Assembly: GCA_964511405.1 (NCBI GenBank)
Contig: CAZEFK010000002.1
Span: 1-64,000 of the forward strand
Source: CAZEFK01 sp964511405
GTDB taxonomy: Bacteria > Pseudomonadota > Alphaproteobacteria > Elsterales > Elsteraceae
Reading direction: 5' to 3'
DNA: 64,000 nucleotides
Shown: positions 1 to 8,462 of the stretch, in pieces
How the letters are laid out: each line of letters starts with the position of its first letter
How positions within the stretch are numbered: the first letter of the stretch is position 1
Position numbers and translations under genes: made by a program
The notes under the pieces: model-generated
Seen by the model: only the letters and a program-made list of their open reading frames with translations
Database searches by the model: none
Told to the model about the DNA's origin: nothing

Positions 1-665
1 CCGGCCGCCGCGCCGGGCTGCCGCCGCAGCGCCCGCAGCGACGGGCCGACGCCGCAGCGCAGCGCGAACTTGAGCAGCGTCGGCACCCGCGCCGGCCCGG
101 CCAGGCCGATGCGCACCGGCAGGCCGGGCGGCGCCCGGTCCAGCCAGGCCAGGATCGGCGCGGCGTCGAAGCAGAACTGGGTCACGGCCCACATCTCGGC
201 CCCGGACGCCCGGGCCCATGCCCATTTCGACGCCAGCGCGGCGTCGAGATCGGCAGCCGCGATCCGCGGGCTGCCCTCGGGATACGCCGCGACGCCGATC
301 CGGCGGATGCCGGCGGATGCCGGCACGCCGGCGCGCAGGAGGTCGAGACTGGCGGCGAACGGCCCTTGCGGCCGGTCGAGATCGCCTGCCACCACCAGCA
401 CCGCCGCGACACCGGCGTCGCCGGCCAGGCGGTCGAACAGGTCCCGTGCAGTGTCACGGGTCAGCGCCCGGGCCGCGACATGGGGCACCGGCCGGAACCC
501 GGCGCGGGCCAGCGCCGCCGCCGCCGCGACCAGGGCCGCGGGCGCATCGCCCGGCAGATGGGTGATGTAGACCTCGGTGCCCGGCGGCGCCCGGCCGGCC
601 AGGACCGCCGCCGCGTCGGACTGGCGCGCCGAGACTTCGATCGACCAGCCGGCCGCCTTGTCCAC
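1..665 (-). CDS. Methylenetetrahydrofolate reductase-like protein, C-terminus cut by window edge
   Basis: About 221 codons are visible; the 3' end lies outside the window. The frame shows the pattern of bacterial MetF TIM-barrel proteins: an early THLPGD segment, a motif of the VTQFCFDA type near residue 155, then PVRIGLAGPA and a CGVGPS segment before the edge. MetF-family flavoproteins reduce 5,10-methylene-tetrahydrofolate to 5-methyl-tetrahydrofolate. The family assignment rests on these motifs; whether it is a housekeeping MetF or a side branch used in C1 or demethylation pathways cannot be told. I chose the GTG at 665 because it follows the stop of the upstream methyltransferase-like gene by two bases, which implies one transcript and translational coupling. 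No strong ribosome binding site is seen. Confidence 0.75.
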   Translation of the reverse strand, partial: MDKAAGWSIEVSARQSDAAAVLAGRAPPGTEVYITHLPGDAPAALVAAAAALARAGFRPVPHVAARALTRDTARDLFDRLAGDAGVAAVLVVAGDLDRPQGPFAASLDLLRAGVPASAGIRRIGVAAYPEGSPRIAAADLDAALASKWAWARASGAEMWAVTQFCFDAAPILAWLDRAPPGLPVRIGLAGPARVPTLLKFALRCGVGPSLRALRRQPGAAA

Positions 666-667
666 GC

Positions 668-2047
668 CTAATCCCGCCGGCGCGAGATGACGTAGGACTC
701 GTCGTTGAACCACAGGCCGCCATTGGCCTGCAGCACCTGCCGGGTCGCCTCCAGATAGCGGCCGTCCTTGACCGCCTCGGACAGCCGGTCGTCCTCGACC
801 TGGGCGACATAGATGGCGGCGTTCCAGGCGGCAAACAGGGTCGAGGTGCCGATCGGGCCGCTGACCTCGGCCGGCAACGCATGCATGTGATAGCGGAACA
901 CCGAACGCTGGTCCGAATAGGCGTTGAAGTTGAGGTCGCGGGAGGCTGGGCCCAGCGCCTGCTTGACCGCGCGCAGGATGGTGTGGCGGTCGCTGCGGAA
1001 CGGGGCGTCGCCCGGCCAGATCCGCCGGATGATGTCCATGCCCGGATCGCGGCCGCAGGAGTGGATCGCCAGCAGCCGGCCGCCCGGCCCCAGCGCCCGG
1101 GCCAGCGGCGCGATCACCTTGTGCGCCTTGAACTCGGCCGAGGCGCGGGCGCGGTACGGCTGCGACGCCATCACCAGGTCGAAGCCGGCCTCGACCCGGC
1201 CGCGCCGCGGGATGATGGGATCGAGCAGGAAGCGGTGGTCGTCGCGGTAGAGCACCAGCACGACCGGCCGCTCATAAACCGGGTTGCCGGTCGCCGGGCT
1301 GACCCGCGCCGTCCAGTTGGCGGCCAGGAACGGCTGCAGCTGCTCGGTGATCTGGGCCTCGAAGGCGAAGGCCGAGTTGCCGGTCAGCGCCAGCTCGTGC
1401 CAGACCAGGCTGTTGGCCGCGGTCAGCGAGCGCACGGTCAGCCAGGGCGCCTCCGCGTAGTAAAGGTTGGTCAGCACCAGCACGGTCGCCGGATGCTCGA
1501 CGAAGCGGTCGGGCATCTTCTCCAGGCTGAGCCGCACGTCCTCGAGGCTGATCTCCTTGCCCACGGCATAGAACGGCATCGTCGGAAAGCGATCGTGGAG
1601 CGCCCGCAGCACCCGCGCCAGGACCGTGCCGTCGCCCATGCCGGCGTCGAACAGCCGGACCGCCGGCGGCCGCGGATGCAGGTTGGCCAGCTCCAGCGCG
1701 ACCCGCTGCGCGGTCACCCACTTCTCGCTGCAGGTGTTGACGAACAGCAGGTATTTCTGGCGGTTGTCGAAGAAGCGGAAATTGCGCTGCGGGTCCTGGG
1801 GCGGCAGGGTGGCCGGCAGCGGCGCCGCCGGAACCGCCGCCGGTTCGGCGGCCGGAACAGCAGGGTTGGCCGCCATGAAGGCGCGGATCCGCTCGACCGT
1901 GGCCGTGGTCACCCGGCCGCCGTCGCGCAGCCGCGCCACCAGCTTGCCGTCGTTCACCGCCAGCCGGCCGAAGGTCGACTCCGCCAGCCCGGCATCCCTG
2001 CAATAGTCGCCGACTTCGTTGAGGATCCCGTCGACCGTCGCCGTCAT
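668..2047 (-). CDS. HTH-like domain plus SAM-dependent methyltransferase-like protein
   Basis: 459 residues. Residues about 1-62 form a short helical domain resembling a helix-turn-helix (AESTFGRLAVNDGKL, then TTATVERIRAF). An Ala/Pro-rich linker (about 62-85) follows, then a class I methyltransferase-like core with a motif-I-type glycine loop, FDAGMGDGTV, at about 133-142. The rest lacks a motif that would reveal a substrate. The ATG at 2047 is preferred over an earlier in-frame start because GGGAGGCG lies just upstream. The next gene, MetF-like, begins two bases after the stop, so the pair may work together in methyl-group metabolism (inference). The transcript diverges from the ABC permease gene at 2231. 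The methyltransferase class is fairly clear; substrate and the DNA-binding role of the N-terminus are not. Confidence 0.65.
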   Translation of the reverse strand: MTATVDGILNEVGDYCRDAGLAESTFGRLAVNDGKLVARLRDGGRVTTATVERIRAFMAANPAVPAAEPAAVPAAPLPATLPPQDPQRNFRFFDNRQKYLLFVNTCSEKWVTAQRVALELANLHPRPPAVRLFDAGMGDGTVLARVLRALHDRFPTMPFYAVGKEISLEDVRLSLEKMPDRFVEHPATVLVLTNLYYAEAPWLTVRSLTAANSLVWHELALTGNSAFAFEAQITEQLQPFLAANWTARVSPATGNPVYERPVVLVLYRDDHRFLLDPIIPRRGRVEAGFDLVMASQPYRARASAEFKAHKVIAPLARALGPGGRLLAIHSCGRDPGMDIIRRIWPGDAPFRSDRHTILRAVKQALGPASRDLNFNAYSDQRSVFRYHMHALPAEVSGPIGTSTLFAAWNAAIYVAQVEDDRLSEAVKDGRYLEATRQVLQANGGLWFNDESYVISRRRD

Positions 2048-2230
2048 CGCCGCGCCTCCCGCGGGATCGACGATGGGCCTTGCCCCAAGCATGTCAACCA
2101 CAAAGCGTGCCCACCGTCATAGTGGGCCATCTCCCACCAGAGCCTTCGCGCGGCCGTCATAATTCTGCAATGCAAATGACGCAGCACTGTGCAAAGTAGC
2201 GGCGACCGCGCCAGGCCATGAGGGGGACGC
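2048..2230. promoter_or_regulatory. Divergent intergenic region, promoters expected
   Basis: 183 bases separate the minus-strand methyltransferase gene from the plus-strand ABC importer genes, so both promoters should lie here. The stretch around 2155-2210 is less GC-rich than its surroundings. I could not assign convincing -35/-10 boxes or a clean operator dyad. The AGGGGGA at 2221-2227 is the ribosome binding site for the GTG start at 2231. Confidence 0.4.
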
Positions 2231-3979
2231 GTGCAACTAACCTTTGCCTTGCCGAGCGTTCGGCGCCCGTCCCTGCCGAACCAGTGGGACCTGCTGGCCT
2301 TCTTCATCGTCATCGGCGTGGTCGCACTGGTCGCTCATGCCGAGCAGGGCATGAGCGTGCCGTTCCAGGTCGGCCGGACCGAGCTGTCGATCTCACTGGA
2401 CCCGTCCAATCTGCCCGAATATGCGCTACGCACGACGCTGCGCATGGGCATCGCGATGGTCGCGTCGCTGGTGTTCAGCCTGGCCTATGCCGCGCTGGCA
2501 GCCAAGAGCGCGCTCGCCGAGCGGCTGCTGATCCCGGTCCTCGACATCCTGCAGTCGGTGCCGATCCTCAGCTTCCTGACCATCACGGTGACCGGCTTCA
2601 TCGCCCTGTTCCCGGGCAGCCTGATGGGCGTGGAATGCGCGTCGATCTTCGCGATCTTCACCAGCCAGGCCTGGAACATCACCTTCAGCCTGTACCAGTC
2701 GTTCCGGACGGTGCCGCTGGACCTGGAAGAGGCCTGCCGGATGTATCGCGCCTCGCCCTGGCGCAAGTTCTGGCGGTTGGAGGTGCCGTTCGCGCTGCCG
2801 CAGCTGGTTTGGAACATCATGATGTCGGCGTCGGGCGGCTGGTTCTTCGTGGTCGCATCCGAGGCCATCACGATCCAGGACAAGCAGGTCACGCTGCCCG
2901 GCATCGGCTCCTACATCGCCGCCGCCATCGACGCCAAGGACCTGGCCGCGGTCGTCTATGCCCTGATCGCGATGCTGGTGGTGATCCTGGCCGTGGACCA
3001 GCTGGTGATGCGGCCGCTGCTGGTGTGGTCGGACAAGTTCAAGCCCTCCGACGACCCCAGCGAGGACGCGCGCTCCAGCTGGTTCCTGGACATGGCGCGC
3101 CAGGCGCGCTTCCTGAACTGGCTGGGCGACAGCCTGGGCCAGCTCTCCGAGGCGCTGGGCCGCCTGCTGCCGCGCAAGACCGACGAGGCGGCCTTCCGGC
3201 GCAAGCCGCCGCGGCCCATGGACCCGCGCCTCAGCCGCGCCATCGACCTGGTCTGGAACGTCGCGCTGGTCGTGCTGGCGGCGTGGTGCCTGTGGCAGGT
3301 CTATGCGGCGGTGGCGGCCACCGCCAGCCTGGCCGAGATCGAGCGGGTGTTCGTGCTGGGCTTCTACACGGCGCTGCGCGTGTTCTTCTGGATCGCCATC
3401 GCTTCGGCCGTGTGGGTTCCGGTCGGCGTGCTGATCGGGCTGCGGCCCACGCTCGCCCAGCGCGTCCAGCCGATCGTGCAGATCCTGGCGGCGTTCCCGG
3501 CCAACCTGCTGTTCCCGATCGCCGTGGTGCTGATCACCCGGTTCGAGGCCGATCCTGAGATCTGGCTGTCGCCGCTGATGATCCTGGGCACCCAGTGGTA
3601 CATCCTGTTCAACGTCGTCGGCGGCATGTCGACCATGCCGGCGGAGCTGCAGTTCGCCGCCCAGAACTTCGGCGCCCGCGGCCTGATGTGGTGGCGCAAG
3701 GTCGCCCTGCCCTATGTGCTGCCGGCCTACGTCACCGGCGTCGTGACCGCCTCGGGGGGCTCGTGGAACGCCAGCATCGTGTCCGAGATCGTCAAGTGGG
3801 GCGACACCACGCTCACGGCCACCGGCGTCGGCGCGTACATCGCCAAGGCCTCGAGCGACGGCGACATGGCCCGGGTGGTGCTCGGCAGCGCCGTGCTGTG
3901 CGTCTTCGTCACCCTTCTCAACCGTTTCCTCTGGCGCCGGCTGTACCGGTGGGCCGAGGAGCGCGTGCGGCTCGGCTGA
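2231..3979 (+). CDS. ABC importer permease with two fused transmembrane domains (NitT/TauT type)
   Basis: 582 residues containing two complete BPD_transp_1 permease domains in one chain. The first (about 65-260) has its ATPase-docking EAA loop at 167-190 (EEACRMYRAS then EVPFALP). The second (about 370-570) has its EAA loop at about 477-502 (AQNFGARGLMWWRKVALPYVLP-like). A charged cytoplasmic linker at about 265-330 joins them. Nitrate/sulfonate/taurine importers normally use two copies of a single-domain permease of about 260 residues, so this is a fused pseudo-dimer. The GTG start at 2231 is supported by AGGGGGA seven bases upstream. The ATPase gene follows after 19 bases. No solute-binding protein gene is adjacent, so the substrate is unknown. 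Confidence 0.88.
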   Translation: MQLTFALPSVRRPSLPNQWDLLAFFIVIGVVALVAHAEQGMSVPFQVGRTELSISLDPSNLPEYALRTTLRMGIAMVASLVFSLAYAALAAKSALAERLLIPVLDILQSVPILSFLTITVTGFIALFPGSLMGVECASIFAIFTSQAWNITFSLYQSFRTVPLDLEEACRMYRASPWRKFWRLEVPFALPQLVWNIMMSASGGWFFVVASEAITIQDKQVTLPGIGSYIAAAIDAKDLAAVVYALIAMLVVILAVDQLVMRPLLVWSDKFKPSDDPSEDARSSWFLDMARQARFLNWLGDSLGQLSEALGRLLPRKTDEAAFRRKPPRPMDPRLSRAIDLVWNVALVVLAAWCLWQVYAAVAATASLAEIERVFVLGFYTALRVFFWIAIASAVWVPVGVLIGLRPTLAQRVQPIVQILAAFPANLLFPIAVVLITRFEADPEIWLSPLMILGTQWYILFNVVGGMSTMPAELQFAAQNFGARGLMWWRKVALPYVLPAYVTGVVTASGGSWNASIVSEIVKWGDTTLTATGVGAYIAKASSDGDMARVVLGSAVLCVFVTLLNRFLWRRLYRWAEERVRLG

Positions 3980-3998
3980 CCCGGCGGAGGTTCTCCCA

Positions 3999-5348
3999 AT
4001 GTCCCAGACCAACACCCTGGCCCGCCCGGGCGCCGACGCCGCCGCCCCCATGGTGCTGCGCAAGGTGGTCAAGACCTATGGCCATGGCGGCGCGAACACG
4101 CCCCGGGTGCTCGACGGCATCGACCTCACCATCGGCGACGGCGAGATCGTCGCCATCCTGGGCCAGTCCGGCTGCGGCAAGTCCACCCTGCTGCGGATCA
4201 TCGCCGGCCTGATCCCGGCCTCGGACGGCGAGGTGCTCTACCGCGGCCATCCGGTGACCGGGCCGATGCCCGGCATCGCCATGGTGTTCCAGAGCTTCGC
4301 CCTGTTCCCGTGGTTGACCGTGCTGGAGAACGTCGCCTTCGGCCTGGAGGCCCAGGGCGTCGGCGCGGCCGAGCGGCGCGAGCGGTCGCTCAAGGCGATC
4401 GAGCTGATCGGCCTGGACGGCTTCGAGAACGCCTATCCCAAGGAGCTGTCGGGCGGCATGCGCCAGCGCGTCGGCTTCGCCCGCGCCCTGGTGGTCAATC
4501 CGGACCTGCTGCTGCTGGACGAGCCGTTCTCGGCGCTCGACGTTCTGACGGCCGAGATCCTGCGCGGCGACCTCATCGACCTGTGGCAGGAGAAGAAGAT
4601 CCCGACCCGCGGCATCGTCTTCGTGTCGCACAACATCCAGGAGGCGGTGGAGGTCTCGGACCGCATCGTCATCCTGGCGCCTCATCCCGGCCGCGTCCGC
4701 ACCGACCTGCGCATCGGCCTGCCCCACCCGCGCGACCGCGAGAGCGAGCCGTTCAAGGCCATCGTCGACGAGATCTACGGCCAGCTGGCCCAGGGCATGG
4801 CGCGCGCCCACGTCCATGCCCAGCGGCCGGGCGCCGAGGCGCCCAGCATCGGCATCGCCTACCGCCTGCCCGCCGCCGGCGTGCAGCCGCTGCTGGGCCT
4901 GATCGACGCGATCGATTACCCGCCGTTCAACGGCACGGCCGAACTGGCCGACCTGGCCGAATCCGAGTCGCTGGAGATGGACCGCCTGTTCGTGCTGACC
5001 GAGGCGCTGAACCTGTTGGGCTTCGCCACGCTGCAGGAGCAGACCCTGACCCTGACCGAAGCCGCGCGCGGCTTCCACGACGCCGACATCCAGAGCCGCA
5101 AGGGCATCTTCGCCGAGCACCTGACCCGCCATGTGCCACTGATCCGCCACATCCGGCAGGTGCTGACCGAGCGCGCCGACCACAGCGCGCCCGAGACCCG
5201 CTTCCTGGCCGAGCTGCAGGACCATGTCAGCGCCGAGGACGCCGAGGACATCCTGCAAACGGCCATCAACTGGGGCCGCAACGCCGAGCTGTTCTCCTAC
5301 GACTACGACGAAGGCGTGCTCAGCCTGGAGGATTCGGCCGACGCGTGA
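3999..5348 (+). CDS. NitT/TauT-type ABC transporter ATPase with C-terminal AAA-associated domain
   Basis: 449 residues. Residues about 18-270 are an ABC ATPase: Walker A GQSGCGKST at 55-63, a Q-loop FQSFALFPW, the LSGGMRQR signature, Walker B LLLLDEPFSALD, and a switch histidine in FVSHN. Residues about 285-449 form an extra domain, rich in acidic and leucine residues, of the kind annotated as AAA-associated C-terminal; it is absent from ordinary SsuB/TauB/NrtD-type proteins of about 260 residues. It probably energises the fused permease encoded immediately upstream. GGCGGAGG lies about ten bases before the ATG. The gene is convergent with the aldo/keto reductase, with only 13 bases between stops. 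Confidence 0.88.
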   Translation: MSQTNTLARPGADAAAPMVLRKVVKTYGHGGANTPRVLDGIDLTIGDGEIVAILGQSGCGKSTLLRIIAGLIPASDGEVLYRGHPVTGPMPGIAMVFQSFALFPWLTVLENVAFGLEAQGVGAAERRERSLKAIELIGLDGFENAYPKELSGGMRQRVGFARALVVNPDLLLLDEPFSALDVLTAEILRGDLIDLWQEKKIPTRGIVFVSHNIQEAVEVSDRIVILAPHPGRVRTDLRIGLPHPRDRESEPFKAIVDEIYGQLAQGMARAHVHAQRPGAEAPSIGIAYRLPAAGVQPLLGLIDAIDYPPFNGTAELADLAESESLEMDRLFVLTEALNLLGFATLQEQTLTLTEAARGFHDADIQSRKGIFAEHLTRHVPLIRHIRQVLTERADHSAPETRFLAELQDHVSAEDAEDILQTAINWGRNAELFSYDYDEGVLSLEDSADA

Positions 5349-5361
5349 GCCGCCGGGCGGG

Positions 5362-6357
5362 CTAGGTTTCACCCGCCAAGATCCCGTCGATCTCGGCCAG
5401 CTCCGCGGCCGCGAACTCGGCCCGGTCCAGCGCCGCCAGCGAGTCGTCCAGTTGGGCGACGGTGCGCGCGCCGACCAGCGCGGTGGTGACGCGGGCGTCG
5501 CGCAGCGCCCAGGCCAGCGCCATCTGCGCCAGGCTCTGGCCGCGCCGCCGAGCGAGCGCGTCGAGCTGCCGGAGCTGCCCGACCAGGGCCGGGGTCAGGC
5601 GCTCGGCCTTGAGCGTCCGCGCCTTGGCCGCCCGCGCGTCGGCGGGCACGCCGTCCAGGTACTTGCCGGTCAGCAGCCCCTGGGCCAGCGGCGAGAACAC
5701 CGCGCAGCCGATGCCGAGTTCGCCCAGCGTGTCGAGCAGCTCCTGCTCGATGGTGCGGTCGAGCATCGAATAGCGCGGCTGGTGGACCAGGCACGGCACG
5801 CCCAGCTCGGCGAGCAGGGCCGCGGCCTCGCGGGTCGCCGCGGGCGTATAGTTCGACAGCCCGACATACAGCGCCTTGCCCTGGCGCACCACCTGGGCCA
5901 GGGCGCCCATGGTCTCCGCCAGCGGCGTCCGCGGGTCCATGCGGTGATGGTAGAACAGGTCGACATAGTCGAGCCCGAGGCGCCTCAGACTCTGGTCCAG
6001 GCTCGCCACCAGGTACTTGCGCGAGCCCCAATTGCCGTAGGGCCCGGGCCACATGTCGTAGCCGGCCTTGGTCGAGACGAACAGCTCGCCGCGATAGGGG
6101 CCGAGGTCGCCGGCGAGCAGGCGCCCGAACGTCTCCTCGGCCGAGCCATAGGGCGGGCCATAGTTGTTGGCCAGGTCGAAATGGGTGATGCCGCGGTCGA
6201 AGGCGCGGCGCACCACGGCGCGCCCGGTCTCGAAGGCATCGGCGCCGCCGAAGTTCTGCCACAGGCCCAGGCTGATCGGCGGCAGGTCGATGCCGCTGCG
6301 GCCGCAGCGGCGGAAGCGGGCCGCCTCGTAGCGCGACGGGTCGGCGAGATGGGGCAT
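5362..6357 (-). CDS. Aldo/keto reductase, L-glyceraldehyde-3-phosphate reductase-like
   Basis: 331 residues, the normal length for the YghZ/Tas-like branch of aldo/keto reductases. The catalytic tetrad can be read: Asp61 and Tyr66 in HFDLANNYG, Lys97 in FVSTKAGY, and a histidine at 137/138 in LFYHHRMD. The GNWGSRKYL segment (108-116) is typical of the L-glyceraldehyde-3-phosphate reductase branch. These cytosolic NADPH-dependent enzymes reduce aldehydes or open-chain sugars. A C-terminal SVGARTV-like NADP-binding stretch appears as ALVGARTV. It lies 15 bases downstream of the LacI-type regulator gene and is probably co-transcribed with it, facing a sugar isomerase/dehydrogenase operon, so a role in carbohydrate metabolism is likely. 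Confidence 0.88.
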   Translation of the reverse strand: MPHLADPSRYEAARFRRCGRSGIDLPPISLGLWQNFGGADAFETGRAVVRRAFDRGITHFDLANNYGPPYGSAEETFGRLLAGDLGPYRGELFVSTKAGYDMWPGPYGNWGSRKYLVASLDQSLRRLGLDYVDLFYHHRMDPRTPLAETMGALAQVVRQGKALYVGLSNYTPAATREAAALLAELGVPCLVHQPRYSMLDRTIEQELLDTLGELGIGCAVFSPLAQGLLTGKYLDGVPADARAAKARTLKAERLTPALVGQLRQLDALARRRGQSLAQMALAWALRDARVTTALVGARTVAQLDDSLAALDRAEFAAAELAEIDGILAGET

Positions 6358-6372
6358 TGAAGTCCTCCTGGG

Positions 6373-7404
6373 TCAGGCCGGCGCCGGCCCGGTGCTGTCG
6401 CGAATGACCAGCTCGTGCGCCAGCCGCGCGCCCCGGCGGGGCGCTGCGGGCGCCGCCAGCGCCGCCACCAGCAGCTCGGCGCCGACCCGGCCGAGCGCGC
6501 GGCGCGGCTGCCGCACGGTCGTCAGCGGCGGATCATAGGCCGAGGCGATCTCGATATCGTCGAAGCCCACCACCGACAGGTCGCGCGGCACCATGAGCCC
6601 GTGCGCCCGGGCCGCCTTGATCGCACCGATCGCCATCTCGTCGTTGCTGCAGAACACCGCCGTGGGCCGCGGTGCCGCGGCCAGCAGGGCGGCCATCGCC
6701 CGCTCGCCCGAGGCGAAGGTGAAATCGCCGAAGCGCACGGCATCCGGCGGGGCGTCGAGCCCGGCGGTGGCCAGGCCCAGATGGAAGCCCTTCAGGCGCT
6801 GCGCCGTCAGGATGTTGCCCGGCGGGCCGCCGATATGGCCGATCCGGCGGTGGCCGAGACCGGCCAGATAGGCGGTCGCCTGGCGCGCGGCGCCGATATT
6901 GTCGATCGACACCGTCGGCACGCCGGCACCGGGGATCCGCTCCGACACGGCGACCAGCCGCCCGGCCGCGGCGGGCTGGTCCGCCAGCACCGTCGGGCGG
7001 CTGCCAGTCAGCAGGATCAAGCCGTCGACCGCCCCGGTCAGCAGCTGGCGCGCCAGCGCCTCCTCGCGCTCGGGCGCACCGCCGGTCGAGCCGATCAGCA
7101 CGCCGAACCCCTGCGCCTGGGCCTCGGCCTCGACGCCCAGCACGACCTCGGCGAAGAACGGGTTGGCGATGGTCGGCAGCAGCACCAGGATCTGGCGGGT
7201 GCGCTGCAGCCGGAGGCCGCTGGCCACATGGTTGACGACATAGCCGGTCTGGTTGACCGCGGCCTCGATGCGCACGCGGGTCTCCTCGGCGACCACCGCC
7301 GACCCGGCCAGCGCCCGGCTGACGGTCGCGACCGAAACGCCGGCCAGACGGGCGATGTCCGCCATCTTCGGGCGACCGAGCGCGGTCTTGCCGCCATCCG
7401 ACAT
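6373..7404 (-). CDS. LacI family transcriptional regulator
   Basis: 343 residues. An N-terminal LacI helix-turn-helix is plain at about 15-38 (MADIARLAGVSVATVSRAL), followed by a hinge and a periplasmic-binding-protein-like effector domain (about 70-335) with ILVLLPTIANPFFAEV, CSNDEMAIGA and VVGFDDIEIA motifs. The effector is presumably a sugar or sugar phosphate. The gene stands between an aldo/keto reductase on the same strand and a divergent sugar isomerase and Gfo/Idh/MocA dehydrogenase. A LacI-type operator candidate at 7450-7463, 46 bases before the start, suggests it controls itself and the divergent operon. The start at 7404 gives a normal family length. Confidence 0.92.
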   Translation of the reverse strand: MSDGGKTALGRPKMADIARLAGVSVATVSRALAGSAVVAEETRVRIEAAVNQTGYVVNHVASGLRLQRTRQILVLLPTIANPFFAEVVLGVEAEAQAQGFGVLIGSTGGAPEREEALARQLLTGAVDGLILLTGSRPTVLADQPAAAGRLVAVSERIPGAGVPTVSIDNIGAARQATAYLAGLGHRRIGHIGGPPGNILTAQRLKGFHLGLATAGLDAPPDAVRFGDFTFASGERAMAALLAAAPRPTAVFCSNDEMAIGAIKAARAHGLMVPRDLSVVGFDDIEIASAYDPPLTTVRQPRRALGRVGAELLVAALAAPAAPRRGARLAHELVIRDSTGPAPA

Positions 7405-7449
7405 CAGCGTCCCCCGTTCCGGCCGGCCCGCGCCAGCTTGACCCTTTCA

Positions 7450-7463
7450 TGTAATCGTTTGTA
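7450..7463. promoter_or_regulatory. Candidate LacI-family operator
   Basis: The 14-mer TGTAATCGTTTGTA has the CG-centred layout of LacI-family operators (consensus style TGTAAACGTTTACA; 11 of 14 positions agree). It sits in the 291-base divergent region between the LacI-type gene (start 7404) and the sugar isomerase gene (start 7696). The rest of this intergenic region shows no gene. Binding is inferred from position and pattern only. Confidence 0.45.
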
Positions 7464-7695
7464 AAGTGCCATCCAAGAGAGTTTGACGGCGACCGCAGTC
7501 CGCTACCAGTAAATTGCGGCGGGTCGGCCGCCGTCGCGAACTAGAGACCGATAATTTCCCTGGGAGGACCTGGCTTGCCGTGCCCGCATGCCCCCGCCGA
7601 CCGCGAATCGGCGCCGCACGGCCCTTGGCACTCCCTGCCCGTCCGCCGCCGGCCCTGACAGCCGGCGGGCCCGCCCTTCCCCAAGGATCCGTTCC

Positions 7696-8457
7696 ATGAG
7701 CACCAGCATGCTGTCGATCCAGCTCTATACCTTGCGCAGTCTCGGCGACGTCGACCGAGTGCTCGACACGGTCAAGGCCGTCGGCTACGCCCATGTCGAG
7801 ACGGTCGGCTCGCATCTCGACCAGGCCGACGCGGTCAAGGCCAAGCTGGACGCGCGGGGCCTGACGGTATCGAGCAGCCATGTCGGCCTCCCGGCCATGC
7901 GCGAGCGCCCCGACCAGGTCGCCGCGGCGGCGCGGACGCTGGGCTTCCAACAGCTCTATGTCCCGGCGGTGCCGCCGGCCGAGCGCGACAGCCCGGCGCC
8001 CTACTGGCGCGCCCTCGGCCGCGAGCTGGGTGAGCTGGCCCGGCGCTTCCAGGACCAGGGCCTGAAGCTCGGCTGGCACAACCATGCCTTCGAGTTCAAG
8101 CCCAAGGACGGCCCCTTGACCGCCATGGAGCTGCTGCTGGCCGAGGCCGAGGGCAGCCCGCTCAGCTGGCAGATGGACGTGGCCTGGGTGGTGCGCGGCG
8201 GAGCCGATCCCAAGGCATGGCTGACGCGCTATGCCGGCCGCATCTCGGCCGCCCACGTCAAGGACATCGCGCCGGCCGGCCAGAACGAGGACCAGGACGG
8301 CTGGGCCGACGTGGGCTCGGGCGTGCTCGACTGGCGCGACCTGTGGGCGGCCTGCAAGGCCGCCGGCGCCACCTGGATGGTGGTCGAGCACGACAACCCC
8401 AAGGACCCGGCCGCCACCGCCCGGAACAGCTTCGACTTCCTCAAGACCATCGCGTGA
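7696..8457 (+). CDS. Sugar phosphate isomerase/epimerase (xylose isomerase-like TIM barrel)
   Basis: 253 residues of AP_endonuc_2/xylose-isomerase-like TIM barrel type: MLSIQLYTLRS opens the first strand, GWHNHAFEF (near residue 130) carries a metal-binding segment, WQMDVAWV and AHVKDIAP the later strands with metal-ligating Asp and His, and a near-terminal WMVVEHDNPKDP gives the last acidic ligand. Such enzymes are usually divalent-metal isomerases or epimerases of sugars, inosose or keto acids. The ATG at 7696 was chosen because AAGGAT precedes it and the family motif begins right after; a longer in-frame extension from 7588 lacks homology-like sequence. The Gfo/Idh/MocA dehydrogenase gene begins five bases after the stop, so a two-gene sugar pathway unit is likely. 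Confidence 0.85.
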   Translation: MSTSMLSIQLYTLRSLGDVDRVLDTVKAVGYAHVETVGSHLDQADAVKAKLDARGLTVSSSHVGLPAMRERPDQVAAAARTLGFQQLYVPAVPPAERDSPAPYWRALGRELGELARRFQDQGLKLGWHNHAFEFKPKDGPLTAMELLLAEAEGSPLSWQMDVAWVVRGGADPKAWLTRYAGRISAAHVKDIAPAGQNEDQDGWADVGSGVLDWRDLWAACKAAGATWMVVEHDNPKDPAATARNSFDFLKTIA

Positions 8458-8462
8458 TCCCC

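Noticed and set aside
301..323. Direct repeat of GGCGGATGCC (period 10) in the MetF-like gene
   Set aside because: Only two copies, within coding sequence of high GC content; no sign of a mobile or regulatory role.
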